Shown here: positions 18,489-27,979 of the stretch, piece by piece
Layout: each line of letters starts with the position of its first letter
Numbering within the stretch: the first letter of the stretch is position 1
Source of the DNA: an uncultured cyanobacterium
Lineage (GTDB): Bacteria > Cyanobacteriota > Cyanobacteriia > PCC-6307 > Cyanobiaceae
Direction of reading: 5' to 3'
Length of the DNA stretch: 32,821 bases
Assembly: GCA_913047395.1 (NCBI GenBank)
Contig: CAJWUF010000011.1
Location: 1-32,821, forward strand
Position numbers and translations under genes: made by a program
Notes under the pieces: generated by a model
The model's input: the letters and a program-made list of their open reading frames with translations, nothing else
The model's database searches: none
Told to the model about the DNA's origin: nothing

Positions 18489-19584
18489 CCTTTTCAAACT
18501 GGGTTTGAGTGCTTTGTGCCAATGAATCGTTAGTTAGCTTGGCAAAGCTATTAACAGATGAACTGATAAAAGATTGTTCTTTTCTATTAAAAACCTCGAC
18601 ATTAGTGCCCCTATCTGACTGTTGAGATGCCTTGCAAATTATTGGTGTATCAATATTAATCATGGGTTGTTGCACATCAACAACTTTTGACTGCTTTTCG
18701 TCACTTACATCCTCTGAAAAGCCTGGCATCAAGGCAGGTGTCATCACACCGTCAAATACCGCTTGAGCTGGGCCGATCATAAAAACAGATCCACTACGTC
18801 CTGGCCAACTGATATTTAATGGACCTCCTGGCAGGCGAACTTCAGCTTGTTCACCAGAAAGACCAAGTAAGCATGCTGCTACAAGCGTTGCACAAGCACC
18901 AGTGCCACATGCCAATGTAGGCCCTGCGCCACGCTCCCAAACACGAATCTCAAGTTGATCAGGTCCATTTACTTTCAAGAAATGGACGTTTGTTTTGGCA
19001 GGAAAAGCTGGGTTTTGCTCAAGTGAATGTCCCCAATTCTCAAAAGGGATTGAATTGAGATCATTAACAGGTACAACCACATGTGGGTTACCCATACCGA
19101 CGGCCGCAACCTTCAATGTTGTGCCATCCATGGAGAACTCGCCTTGTGGCAAGCCAGCAGGGCCGCAGGGCAATGTGGTTGGTATTGATTGTGGATCTAA
19201 ATACGGAGAACCCATATCAACACGTATTTGACCATCGTTGAGAAGAGCAGGCTGGATGATTCCAGCCAATGTTTCCACCCTCGAGTAGTCACAGGTGGTT
19301 TTGCCGTCAACATCGGCTACAAAACGAGCTAAACAACGTATGCCGTTCCCGCACATCTCAGCTTCGCTACCGTCGGCATTAAAAATTTTCATGCTTAGAT
19401 CAGCCTCAGATTGAGGTGGTAGGGCGAGAATTAGACCATCCGCGCCAACCCCAAAACGACGATTGCAAATCAGACGTACCCAGGCTGGATCAGGAAACCG
19501 CACACGTTCAGGCAACTGTCCTTGTCGACCATCGATTAAAAGGAAGTCGTTTCCAAGTCCCTGATATTTGCTGAACTGCAACAT
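18475..19584 (-). CDS. dapF: Diaminopimelate epimerase with an unusual C-terminal extension
   Basis: Converts LL- to meso-diaminopimelate, the direct precursor of lysine and of the peptidoglycan cross-linking residue. It is a PLP-independent two-cysteine epimerase. From the ATG at 19584 (369 aa) both catalytic cysteines are in place: C78 in AEMCGNGIR and C226 in LACGTGACATLVAA. KYQGLGNDF lies at the N-terminus and GMGNPHVV in the middle. The family core ends near residue 290, after VFMIGPAQAVFDG. The remaining 80 residues are polar, Ser/Gln/Asn-rich and lack any domain I recognise; most family members have only about 275-290 residues. A GTG at 19587 is an alternative start. Its end overlaps the cysteine desulfurase start. 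Divergent hfq begins only 26 bases upstream. Confidence 0.94.
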   Translation of the reverse strand: MLQFSKYQGLGNDFLLIDGRQGQLPERVRFPDPAWVRLICNRRFGVGADGLILALPPQSEADLSMKIFNADGSEAEMCGNGIRCLARFVADVDGKTTCDYSRVETLAGIIQPALLNDGQIRVDMGSPYLDPQSIPTTLPCGPAGLPQGEFSMDGTTLKVAAVGMGNPHVVVPVNDLNSIPFENWGHSLEQNPAFPAKTNVHFLKVNGPDQLEIRVWERGAGPTLACGTGACATLVAACLLGLSGEQAEVRLPGGPLNISWPGRSGSVFMIGPAQAVFDGVMTPALMPGFSEDVSDEKQSKVVDVQQPMINIDTPIICKASQQSDRGTNVEVFNRKEQSFISSSVNSFAKLTNDSLAQSTQTQFEKDGQS

Positions 19585-19610
19585 CACTTACGCGTAGCTA
19601 ACCCAATCCT

Positions 19611-19832
19611 ATGGAAAATCATCCCCTTAACCCAAGTCTCCCTGGCGTTCGACTCATTCAAGGGTGGGTAAGGGACGAGATACCGCTAAGTATTGAGCTG
19701 CCTAATGGCCTGCGCCTGGAAGGGCGTCTGCTCTGGCAAGATCCCGAATTCCTCGCTCTAGAGCGCCCAGATTCACCTCAACCAGTTTTAATTAATCGTC
19801 GAGCTGTTCTGCTAATCCGACCACTTGGCTGA
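19611..19832 (+). CDS. hfq: Hfq-like RNA-binding protein, cyanobacterial type
   Basis: A 73-residue Sm-like protein. Cyanobacterial Hfq differs from the enterobacterial form by a shorter sequence and weak Sm2 motif, and from memory its gene commonly neighbours dapF, as here. The pattern LPGVRLIQGWVRDEIPLSIEL, GLRLEGRLLWQDPEFLAL and a closing VLINRRAVLLIRP fits an N-terminal helix and five beta strands. In characterised cyanobacteria this Hfq binds little RNA directly and acts with pilus machinery; whether that holds here is unknown. The ATG at 19611 is 26 bases from the divergent dapF start. leuS follows after 57 bases in the same direction. Assignment rests on context plus fold-like pattern, so it is moderately sure. 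Confidence 0.72.
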   Translation: MENHPLNPSLPGVRLIQGWVRDEIPLSIELPNGLRLEGRLLWQDPEFLALERPDSPQPVLINRRAVLLIRPLG

Positions 19833-19889
19833 AACATCTACCCTTTACTCCCCAGCTGTGGCACGATCGCAAGCTGGTGAAACCTCTTC

Positions 19890-22517
19890 GTGACAGAGTC
19901 TTCCCCCCCAACTTCAACAACAAGCCATAGCTCAGCTCGCTACGAACCTATTGAGCTGGAAACGCGATGGCAAAAGGAATGGTTACGCCAAGGACTTGAT
20001 CAAACTCCTGAAATTGGTGCGAACCAAAAATGCTTTTACGCGTTGTCGATGTTCCCGTATCCCTCCGGGAGTTTGCACATGGGGCATGTACGCAACTACG
20101 TAATCACAGATGTGATTGCCCGTGTACAGCGCATGCGAGGTGATGCTGTCCTTCACCCGATGGGATGGGATGCCTTCGGGTTGCCAGCAGAGAATGCCGC
20201 AATAGCAAGAAATGTGGATCCAGGAGACTGGACTGATCAAAATATTGCCCAAATGAGGGCACAGCTAGATCGATTAGGTCTATCAATTGACTGGAAAAGG
20301 CAACAGGCAACATGTAGCAGCGACTATTACCACTGGACACAATGGTTGTTCCTGGAGTTATTTGATGCTGGATTGGCTTATCAAAAAGAGGCAACTGTTA
20401 ATTGGGATCCTGTTGACCAAACAGTACTAGCGAACGAACAAGTTGATGGTGATGGTCGATCCTGGCGTTCAGGAGCACTTGTTGAACAACGACTGCTCAG
20501 GCAATGGTTCCTGAAGATAACTAATTATGCAGACGCATTAGTCGATGATCTAGATCAATTAACTGGTTGGCCTGAAAGGGTTCGCACGATGCAAGCCAAC
20601 TGGATTGGACGCTCACAAGGTGCAGAAATAAACTTCAAGGTAGATGGTCAGACAGATGAAATAGTCACTGTATTCACGACACGTCCTGACACTCTTTTTG
20701 GTGCAAGTTATCTGGTCCTAGCACCAGAGCATCCTTTAGTAGATGTTCTTACAAGTTCCGAGCAAGAAATAGCTGTAACGGCATTCAGGGATCTTGTCAG
20801 CCAACTAAGCGTCAAAGAGCGCACAGCTGATGATCAACCTAAACGTGGCGTACCTATCGGTTCATTTGTTAGCAACCCTGCCAATGGTGAGTTGATTCCG
20901 CTATGGATTGCTGATTATGTGCTCGCTGACTATGGCACGGGTGCAGTAATGGGCGTACCTGCACACGATGAGAGAGACTTTCTTTTCGCTCGTAGCCACG
21001 AACTTCCCATCAGAGTTGTTGTTAATTTACCGGGCACAGATGAGCATCTAAATGATGGTCAAGCCTGGTCAGGACCCGGTGTACTTATCAACTCAGCTGA
21101 ATTTGACGGTCTCACAACAGAAGAAGCAAAGCGGGCAATTACAAATCATGGTTCCACTAAAGGTTGGGCAAAAAACAAAGTTCAATATCGATTACGCGAC
21201 TGGTTGATATCTCGTCAGCGCTATTGGGGTTGCCCTATTCCGATGATTCACTGCTCTAGCTGCGGAACAATTCCTGTTCCGCAAGAGGACCTTCCTGTAA
21301 CCCTGCCTAGAGATATCAACCTTTCTGGCAAAGGTGGTTCACCTCTTGAACAACAAGACGATTGGGTTAACGTTACATGTCCATGTTGCAAGAGGAATGC
21401 CCGACGAGAGACAGATACAATGGACACATTCATGTGTTCATCTTGGTATTATCTTCGTTTTGCGGATCCTCATAACAAGGAACATCCGTTTGATAAAGGT
21501 ATTGCAGATAAATGGCTGCCAGTTAATCAATACGTAGGCGGTATCGAACATGCCATTCTTCACCTACTTTATGCGCGCTTCCTAACTAAGGCACTCTACG
21601 AACGAAAGCTTATAGGGTTTAACGAGCCCTTTGAGCGGTTGCTTACTCAAGGGATGGTTCAGGGAATAACCTATCGCAATAGTAAAACTGGACAATATAT
21701 CTCGCCAGATTTGGTCTTGGATGCAGATGACCCCAGAGATCCAGAGACAAATGAAACTCTTGAGATTTTATTTGAGAAGATGTCAAAATCTAAATATAAC
21801 GGCGTAGATCCAGCAATAGTAATTGATCGTTATGGTGCAGATACAGCGAGAATGTTCATCCTATTCAAGGCGCCCCCTGAAAAAGATTTGGAATGGGATG
21901 ATGCCGATGTAGAAGGTCAGTATAGGTTCCTACAAAGACTTATTCGTTTGGTTGATAGTTGCACAAATACCGATAGCAATATATCAATTAACACATCAAT
22001 AAAGATAGCTGATTTCACTGATCTGAGTGATAATGAATGCGAGATAAGAAGGGCAGTACATTCTGCAATAGAAGCTATTACTGAAGATCTAAGTGGCGAC
22101 TTCCAGTTAAATACAGCTATTTCAGAACTGATGAAGCTATCAAATGCATTGAGTGGTTCGTTGCATAATATTAGCGCTAATGTTGCAGCAGAAGCACTTT
22201 CTATTTTAGTACGTCTACTTGCTCCCTTTGCACCTCATCTGGCCGAGGAATTTTGGATGAAACTTGGAGGAACAGACAGTGTCCATCTCCAGCCATGGCC
22301 AATTCACGACCCTAGTGCACTTATAAAAGACACTATTGAACTCGTTATTCAAGTCAAAGGGAAAGTAAGAGGCACGATCCAGGTCCCAGCTAATGCTGAT
22401 AAAAGCACTTTGGAACAATTAACACTAGCTAGTGATATCGCTATAAAGTGGTTAGATGGAAAAGAACCAAGAAGAGTTATCGTAGTGCCAGGTAAGTTGG
22501 TGAACCTCGTACCTTAA
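19890..22517 (+). CDS. leuS: Leucyl-tRNA synthetase
   Basis: Class Ia aminoacyl-tRNA synthetase that charges tRNA-Leu. The 875-residue protein uses a GTG start at 19890 (MTESS) and has a variable N-terminus before the conserved [15 protein letters not shown]. The HIGH-type motif is HMGH (63-66, in [12 protein letters not shown]), and KMSKS is at 630-634. The editing domain in between shows [12 protein letters not shown] and [15 protein letters not shown], with the Asp that recognises misactivated amino acids. A zinc-ribbon-like Cys cluster (CSSCG and CPCC) lies in the middle. The C-terminal anticodon-binding and tRNA-contact regions are complete. It follows hfq by 57 bases and may share its transcript. 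Downstream is a long AT-rich gap before the convergent pgi. Confidence 0.97.
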   Translation: MTESSPPTSTTSHSSARYEPIELETRWQKEWLRQGLDQTPEIGANQKCFYALSMFPYPSGSLHMGHVRNYVITDVIARVQRMRGDAVLHPMGWDAFGLPAENAAIARNVDPGDWTDQNIAQMRAQLDRLGLSIDWKRQQATCSSDYYHWTQWLFLELFDAGLAYQKEATVNWDPVDQTVLANEQVDGDGRSWRSGALVEQRLLRQWFLKITNYADALVDDLDQLTGWPERVRTMQANWIGRSQGAEINFKVDGQTDEIVTVFTTRPDTLFGASYLVLAPEHPLVDVLTSSEQEIAVTAFRDLVSQLSVKERTADDQPKRGVPIGSFVSNPANGELIPLWIADYVLADYGTGAVMGVPAHDERDFLFARSHELPIRVVVNLPGTDEHLNDGQAWSGPGVLINSAEFDGLTTEEAKRAITNHGSTKGWAKNKVQYRLRDWLISRQRYWGCPIPMIHCSSCGTIPVPQEDLPVTLPRDINLSGKGGSPLEQQDDWVNVTCPCCKRNARRETDTMDTFMCSSWYYLRFADPHNKEHPFDKGIADKWLPVNQYVGGIEHAILHLLYARFLTKALYERKLIGFNEPFERLLTQGMVQGITYRNSKTGQYISPDLVLDADDPRDPETNETLEILFEKMSKSKYNGVDPAIVIDRYGADTARMFILFKAPPEKDLEWDDADVEGQYRFLQRLIRLVDSCTNTDSNISINTSIKIADFTDLSDNECEIRRAVHSAIEAITEDLSGDFQLNTAISELMKLSNALSGSLHNISANVAAEALSILVRLLAPFAPHLAEEFWMKLGGTDSVHLQPWPIHDPSALIKDTIELVIQVKGKVRGTIQVPANADKSTLEQLTLASDIAIKWLDGKEPRRVIVVPGKLVNLVP

Positions 22518-22869
22518 ATAATTGGCACTGTATCGATCGTTTAAATAAATATTATTCCTTTTGCGACAAGTGACTTTTAATAATCATTGGGAAACAACAT
22601 TTAAACCTTAAATCTTGTTAATTAGCGAACTGCTACAAAGCTCACAGCTTGAAATCACATTCGAAATCTACTACTTGATTATTCAAACTAAACTTATAGA
22701 CTATTGATGAGATCATTTTAGGCCTTCACGTAATCCCAGAGCAGAAGTACCTTGACCTAAGGATGTATTGTGAAAAAGTTTAACATTGGTAATTTAATGG
22801 ATATTAGCCATATATTTTTAGCCAAGGAACTTGAGAGTATTCATAAAATTGATACCATCTTTATTAGCA
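22518..22869. other. AT-rich gap between leuS and pgi
   Basis: The gap lies between two convergent genes. No clear Rho-independent hairpin with a T-run was found. One short plus-strand frame, GTG at 22770 to TAG at 22880 (36 residues, preceded by AAGG 5 bases upstream), overlaps the last bases of pgi by 11. It has no recognisable features and AT-rich codons, so I do not call it a gene. The rest appears non-coding. Confidence 0.5.
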
Positions 22870-24468
22870 TTAATTTTTAGTAAAGCGCATAGAGGCTGGA
22901 TGGGACCAATTACCTTGTGCTGAGTATCCCCGATCGTTGGCAGTTAGATGTCTTAAGATCCAAAAGACTGCCTCATCAGATCCTTCGCCAATAATTTGTT
23001 GGACTTCATCGACTGAGCGTTCTACACCATCTGAAAGTACAGCTTCTACTTGAGACTGTAAGTTGAGAATTGAAGCAGCGGCCTTCTTGCCTGCTTCAAC
23101 TCCTGGTTGATGATAGGCATTGATATTAACCAGCTCTCCATAAAGGCCAACGGCTCTCTCAAAGAGTGCAATTAATGCACCAAGGCGTCGAGAATCAAAT
23201 CTTCGCATAGAGATGCAGATGCTTTGTCGCCCACCTTCTGTGAGGGCTGAACGTGTGCCTTGAAGGAAACCATCTAGAAAATCACCTGGACGTTCGTTGT
23301 TAATCGCACCAATATCTGCCCCATCATCAAGCACTTCTATAAAAGTAGCGAAGAAGTTATCGACTCCATCTCTTAATTGCTGTACATAGGCGTGCTGATC
23401 TGTAGAGCCTTTATTGCCATATACAGCGATTCCCTGATGGACAACATTGCCATCTCGATCAAGGCGCTTCCCAAGCGACTCCATAACGAGCTGCTGAAGA
23501 TAACGGCTGAAAACCTCTAGACGATCTTTATATGGAAGAACAACCATGTCACGACGCCCCTGGCCATCACCTGCAACAAACCAGGCTGCAGCCATCAGGG
23601 CAGCAGGGTTAGTTCGAAGATCGGCAACACGTGTGGCCTCATCCATCTGGGCGGCACCAGCTAGGAATTCACGTATATCACTACCAATCAATGCTCCGGG
23701 TAACAGACCAACAGCGCTGGTGATGCTGGTTCGCCCCCCAACCCAATCGAACATGTCAAAGCGCTCTAACCAGGATTCATCCTGCGCCTGTTTATCAAGT
23801 CGGCTATTGAGCATCGTCACTGCGACTGCCTGCCTAGCCCATTGACCTCCCATCTCCTCAAGGCGGAGGCGGGCTTGCTGCATGCCCAGGTGTGGTTCCG
23901 GAGTTGCTCCGGATTTACTTACGGTGATTACCAATGTGGTCGTAAGAGCCTCTCCTAAACCGCCAAGAACACGACTCATGCCATCAGGGTCCACATTGTC
24001 AAAAAAGTGGAATGACAGTCCCTCACCTTGATTCTCAAGCGCACGAACCATGAGAAGAGGGCCAAGGGCACTGCCTCCTATGCCGATCCAAAGCACATCG
24101 GAAAACTTCTTTCCATTTGGAGCTTTGATAACTCCATTGGCCACATTCCGACTGAAGGTCTCAATCAGGTTGATTTCATGGGCGATATGTTCACGAGTCT
24201 CGTCATCCGGGGCTAGTTGGGGCTGACGTAGCCAATAGTGGCCAACCATTCGCTGTTCGTCAGCGTTGGCAATGGCGCCCTGTTCAAGAGCTTGCATCGA
24301 TTTGAATGCCAGCTCAAAGCGCGGTCGCAACTTCTCCAAATCGCCTGTGTTGATATGCATACGGCTGATATCGAGCCATATCCCCAGGTCATCTTGAAAC
24401 CAAAGCAAATCACAGAAACGCTGCCATTGAATCTGGGCATCACTGGTGCTGAAATCCGGGAAGCTCAT
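22870..24468 (-). CDS. pgi: Glucose-6-phosphate isomerase
   Basis: Interconverts glucose-6-phosphate and fructose-6-phosphate, linking the Calvin cycle, glycogen and the oxidative pentose phosphate path. Numbered from the ATG at 24468 (532 aa): WIGIGGSALGP (127-137), the phosphate-binding VSKSGATPE (183-191), the catalytic Glu in QQLVMESLGK (E330), the His in STDQHAY (H359) and the Lys in GVEAGKKAA (K461). A longer open frame to 24516 adds 16 residues that do not look like the family and would crowd the divergent gene, so I place the start at the Met of MSFPDFS. Length and order match cyanobacterial Pgi. It is transcribed away from the 24555 gene, with 86 bases between the starts. Confidence 0.96.
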   Translation of the reverse strand: MSFPDFSTSDAQIQWQRFCDLLWFQDDLGIWLDISRMHINTGDLEKLRPRFELAFKSMQALEQGAIANADEQRMVGHYWLRQPQLAPDDETREHIAHEINLIETFSRNVANGVIKAPNGKKFSDVLWIGIGGSALGPLLMVRALENQGEGLSFHFFDNVDPDGMSRVLGGLGEALTTTLVITVSKSGATPEPHLGMQQARLRLEEMGGQWARQAVAVTMLNSRLDKQAQDESWLERFDMFDWVGGRTSITSAVGLLPGALIGSDIREFLAGAAQMDEATRVADLRTNPAALMAAAWFVAGDGQGRRDMVVLPYKDRLEVFSRYLQQLVMESLGKRLDRDGNVVHQGIAVYGNKGSTDQHAYVQQLRDGVDNFFATFIEVLDDGADIGAINNERPGDFLDGFLQGTRSALTEGGRQSICISMRRFDSRRLGALIALFERAVGLYGELVNINAYHQPGVEAGKKAAASILNLQSQVEAVLSDGVERSVDEVQQIIGEGSDEAVFWILRHLTANDRGYSAQGNWSHPASMRFTKN

Positions 24469-24554
24469 CGATGTTGCTTTTCTCTCACTGCTCGAAGCTA
24501 TCCATGATCTGGGCAATTGCCCATTTTTTGGGATATTACAGTTATTGTCACCGG

Positions 24555-25370
24555 ATGCTCAAGGCACTTAACAAATACCCGAAAGCGCCTAAAGGGCGTT
24601 TTCTTACAGGCTTAGCACTTGTCTTATCAGGCTATCTGATGGTTCTCAATAATGAGAATACGTATCGATATGCTCACCAAATCCCGATCTCAAACCAGCT
24701 AAGAGCTGTTTCTAACCAGGATCAACTAGATCCAACTGATTTCACAGCAGAAGAACTCCAATATTTAGAGAGACGCTTTGGGGTGCATGGTCCACAACCT
24801 CTTCTGGCACAACTCTTCTTTGAAAGCTATGGGCAATTTGCTCCCGTACGCCACCAGACACTTTCGCAACTCGAGAATCTGCGATTTACGCTGCTCTCGG
24901 ACTCAGCAAGACTAAACATCAATCCGATGCTAGTAGCGGCTGTTCTTTATGAAGAGATGCAGTTAGCCAAGCCTGTAGAGAATCACCCAATCGCAGCTCA
25001 TTCAGGCCTATTTCGTACCCATGGTCCCGCCCAGCTCAGTGTTCAGGAGTTGGTTTACCAAGGAAAATTGCCGAAGGACCCTAGCGCTGAGGAAATTACC
25101 CAAGGACGCAATCAATTGCTTGATCCGCACCAAAATGTACGCATTCTAATAGGAAAGATAGTGAGATTAAAACGAGAACTTGGTTTACCCTTGAATCGCG
25201 AGCTACAGATAATCAATTCGCCTAAAGATGCTAAAGGTATAGCCATGCTTGCGTATTTATATAATGGCAAAAGTGATTATCCACGCCGCGTACTACGACA
25301 TATGCAAGATCCAGAGTTACATGGAATCATTTACTCTCAACGCTCCTTATCTGAACTTCCCCTTATCTAA
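24555..25370 (+). CDS. Membrane-anchored protein, possibly lysozyme-like
   Basis: I do not recognise a named family. From the ATG at 24555 (271 aa) it has a basic N-terminus and one hydrophobic helix (about 15-31), which suggests a signal anchor with the bulk outside the cytoplasm. The rest is mostly helical. The segment NPMLVAAVLYEEMQ, then HGPAQLSVQELV and LLDPHQNVRILIGKI, resembles the helix-Glu-helix plus GxxQ pattern of lytic transglycosylase-like folds. That would place a candidate catalytic Glu in LYEEMQ. The similarity is by eye and weak. The frame runs back to a TTG at 24471 with an ATG at 24504, but 24555 puts the helix close to the N-terminus. Its last 24 bases overlap the end of the convergent amidase gene. 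Confidence 0.6.
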   Translation: MLKALNKYPKAPKGRFLTGLALVLSGYLMVLNNENTYRYAHQIPISNQLRAVSNQDQLDPTDFTAEELQYLERRFGVHGPQPLLAQLFFESYGQFAPVRHQTLSQLENLRFTLLSDSARLNINPMLVAAVLYEEMQLAKPVENHPIAAHSGLFRTHGPAQLSVQELVYQGKLPKDPSAEEITQGRNQLLDPHQNVRILIGKIVRLKRELGLPLNRELQIINSPKDAKGIAMLAYLYNGKSDYPRRVLRHMQDPELHGIIYSQRSLSELPLI

Positions 25371-26300
25371 CTTTCCCTTACGAGTACAAAGATGATCGAG
25401 TGCCGCTAATCGAATCTGAAGATCCTTCCAAGAGAAGCTGCGAGGATCGGAACGTTCACCTGCAAGGTCAACATGTTGATGAGTGGTTATATTCTGTGCA
25501 GGAATAGAAAAGCGATGCATCCATTGTGAAAGAACCAATGCGAGTGAATCATATTGAGCTTGCGTATACCCACTATGACTAGGTCCAAGATGTCGTCCAT
25601 CCCAGGGTGTTTCAAGGCTTAGGTGTAATGCGAAATTATTAACTGACCCTGTTAAGCGAGGGTTTGTAACAGCCCATTCTCCAAGAAAAGCTGAATTACC
25701 TGCCCCATAGGCTCTTAAATGAGGATCAACTAAATCAGCAACTTTTCCATCTAAACTAATCATAGTGTGATAGCTCACCTGCCACTCATCCTTAGGGTGA
25801 TTATCCTTAAATGTATTGTATGCGGAAGTTAAGGAGCCTGATGTCTCATGAAGAATAACAAGGCGTGGGGAAGTATTAAGTCGGCGTCCATATATATCCC
25901 AATGATGACGTTTACCATAGTTAGACTCATGAATTGGCCAATCTTTGCGATCATTTATTAGTTTCTTTTGAAGCAAATTAAGCCGTAGTAGAATATTTGG
26001 ATCAATGCCTGAACATTGCTTCCTCAACGGTGAAGACCAGGAGATAGCTCTTGGGGGTTTTGATGATGCAGATGTAAGGATATTATCTTTTGCTGTGTTG
26101 TCTTGCTCATAAATCAGTTTAACTGATTGGCCCTTAGATTCATGATCATCATCTTGATTGGATACTTGATCATCAACTAAATACCAACCAAGTCCTATAA
26201 TTATCGATAATGCACAGGCACCAAGTGGTAAACGAAGGAACTTGAGTCGTGGTTGACTCTTCCATGACTTGATGAGTGTTGCTAAATAATCTGGAACCAT
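25347..26300 (-). CDS. N-acetylmuramoyl-L-alanine amidase (Amidase_2/AmpD-like), membrane-anchored
   Basis: Zinc amidase that cuts the bond between muramic acid and the stem peptide of peptidoglycan. The 317-residue protein has one membrane helix near the N-terminus (about 21-41), a polar low-complexity linker (about 43-95) and a C-terminal amidase domain. Zinc ligands can be read as H151 in VILHETSG, His in THQHVD (274 or 276) and D285 in RSDPRS, in the family order His, His, Asp. WQVSYHTMI and the GAGNS segment are also family-like. The start at 26300 overlaps the end of the M61 peptidase gene by 19 bases, so the two are probably one transcript. The far end overlaps the possible lysozyme-like gene. 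The outer face of the inner membrane is the likely place of action. Confidence 0.85.
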   Translation of the reverse strand: MVPDYLATLIKSWKSQPRLKFLRLPLGACALSIIIGLGWYLVDDQVSNQDDDHESKGQSVKLIYEQDNTAKDNILTSASSKPPRAISWSSPLRKQCSGIDPNILLRLNLLQKKLINDRKDWPIHESNYGKRHHWDIYGRRLNTSPRLVILHETSGSLTSAYNTFKDNHPKDEWQVSYHTMISLDGKVADLVDPHLRAYGAGNSAFLGEWAVTNPRLTGSVNNFALHLSLETPWDGRHLGPSHSGYTQAQYDSLALVLSQWMHRFSIPAQNITTHQHVDLAGERSDPRSFSWKDLQIRLAALDHLCTRKGKLDKGKFR

Positions 26301-27979
26301 TGTTCACGCAGTTTACTGGCCTGTGTTGGTGCTTGATCATCAATTGTCATGATCCAGTGATCCACACCTGGTGGATCACTGCCAATTGTAGTCTCGCGAA
26401 GGCGTCCTCTTCTTGAATAGGTGATAGTTACAGAGGGATCCTCTGGGAGCAGAGTTTTCATTTCGTCAACATGGCTTAAGCGAAAACCACCGACAGCGAT
26501 TAATTCATCACCAACAACAAGTCCTGCTTGATGACCATGACTTCCAAAGGAAACACTTGTGATTTTAATTAAGCCTTCTCTTTGAACAAGGGTTAGCCCA
26601 GTTTGTCTCTCAGTTGATTTTATAGGCTCAAGCTTCAGACCGATATCATTAACTACTGATTCAAGAGGGAGACTATCCAATTGATCAAGCCAAACATCAA
26701 GATCGCTGGCAAGAGTGGGTTCTACCTCAGCAATTGCAGCCTTGATATCTAGCCTTGAATAACCTCGCGCAGTACGACCGAACTTTAACCAAAGACTACG
26801 AAGAATGCTCGCTAGAGATGAGTCATATTGCCTAAGACGTACATCTAGACAAAAAGCTATTGCAGCACCAAGCCGATAGTAACTTACTTGTATATCAGAA
26901 TTGGCTGGGTTTGATTTGTAGAGCTTCACCCAAGCCTCACGAGAACTATCTGCAAGTGTTTGATATCGTCGACCAGGCTTTGTAAGTAGAGGGGAAAATT
27001 CTGCTGATAGATCCTTTAGCAAAGTAAGGCGATCGCTCAAGTTGGCCAAAAAAGGCAAGGTAAGATCAAAGTAGCTGGTGACACCTTCAGCGAACCATAA
27101 TGAATCACTTACAACTGCCTTAGTATAGTCATATGGGCGGTACTCACTAGGCCTAAGACGTCTTACATTCCATTGATGAAGATATTCATGCCCTATAAGT
27201 TGTAGTAATTTTCGGTAGCCATCATTCTCGCCAAGTGAATTCCAAGAATACTGAAGTACAGCACCATAATCATGTTCGAGACCTCCGTATCCTCTATCTA
27301 ACATCTGGATTACTAGTTGGTAGCGATCACCAGCCGGAGGAGGTCCATCCATTAAATGACATGTAGCACAGCAAATATCACTGATATCTTCTAAAAAATC
27401 TGAAGGCCAACCCATTGGAGGTGCACCTATACATATTAGCTGATGATTGTTTTTGTTTACTGTAAAGGGTGTAGATTGAAAACAGCCAGCATGTAAAGGT
27501 GCATCTACAAGCTGGTCATAATCATCAGCGATGAAAATCTCCTCACCAGTTAGTGGAATATACGTATTCCATCCATCAGGCACAACAACATTTAGCCTAT
27601 GTGTAGACCAACGATGACTACCTATTTCAACTACAGCGGCTGCAAGACAAAGGGAAGAGAAATCAGGGTCCAGATAACAAGTACGTACAGTGAGTTGACG
27701 CGCCTCAATCACGTAGTTCAAGGAGAGAGGCTCTAAAGAGTCTAGCTCTGTCTTCCAACCACTTGAGCTCACCCGCTGTACAGGAACTAATTTTGAGTCT
27801 TGCTTAAGGTTGAGACTATGAAGATGCTGAACATGCTCCCTAATTGTGTATGAACCTGGTGTCCATATCGGAAGTGACCATTGCAGACTTTTTGATCTAG
27901 GTATCCATTTCAGTGTGACCTTGATGGACTGAGATGCTGGCTCACTTAGATCAAGGTAAATATCTACAATTTCATTCAT
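26282..27979 (-). CDS. M61-family metallopeptidase with C-terminal PDZ domain
   Basis: Gluzincin of the M61 (glycyl aminopeptidase-like) family. The N-terminal beta domain (about 1-170) has the LPIWTPGSYTIREH signature. The catalytic helix carries HEYLH (264-268) in LIGHEYLHQWNVRRLRP, with the third zinc ligand E298 in LWFAEGVTSYFD. A PDZ domain (about 455-545, with GLVVGDELIAVGG) follows. Length 565 is normal for the bacterial family. No signal peptide or membrane helix is visible at the N-terminus, so a cytoplasmic peptidase is the simplest reading. The ATG at 27979 is preceded by a 295-base gap toward purN. The stop overlaps the amidase start by 19 bases. The natural substrate is unknown for the cyanobacterial members. 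Confidence 0.9.
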   Translation of the reverse strand: MNEIVDIYLDLSEPASQSIKVTLKWIPRSKSLQWSLPIWTPGSYTIREHVQHLHSLNLKQDSKLVPVQRVSSSGWKTELDSLEPLSLNYVIEARQLTVRTCYLDPDFSSLCLAAAVVEIGSHRWSTHRLNVVVPDGWNTYIPLTGEEIFIADDYDQLVDAPLHAGCFQSTPFTVNKNNHQLICIGAPPMGWPSDFLEDISDICCATCHLMDGPPPAGDRYQLVIQMLDRGYGGLEHDYGAVLQYSWNSLGENDGYRKLLQLIGHEYLHQWNVRRLRPSEYRPYDYTKAVVSDSLWFAEGVTSYFDLTLPFLANLSDRLTLLKDLSAEFSPLLTKPGRRYQTLADSSREAWVKLYKSNPANSDIQVSYYRLGAAIAFCLDVRLRQYDSSLASILRSLWLKFGRTARGYSRLDIKAAIAEVEPTLASDLDVWLDQLDSLPLESVVNDIGLKLEPIKSTERQTGLTLVQREGLIKITSVSFGSHGHQAGLVVGDELIAVGGFRLSHVDEMKTLLPEDPSVTITYSRRGRLRETTIGSDPPGVDHWIMTIDDQAPTQASKLREQWFQII

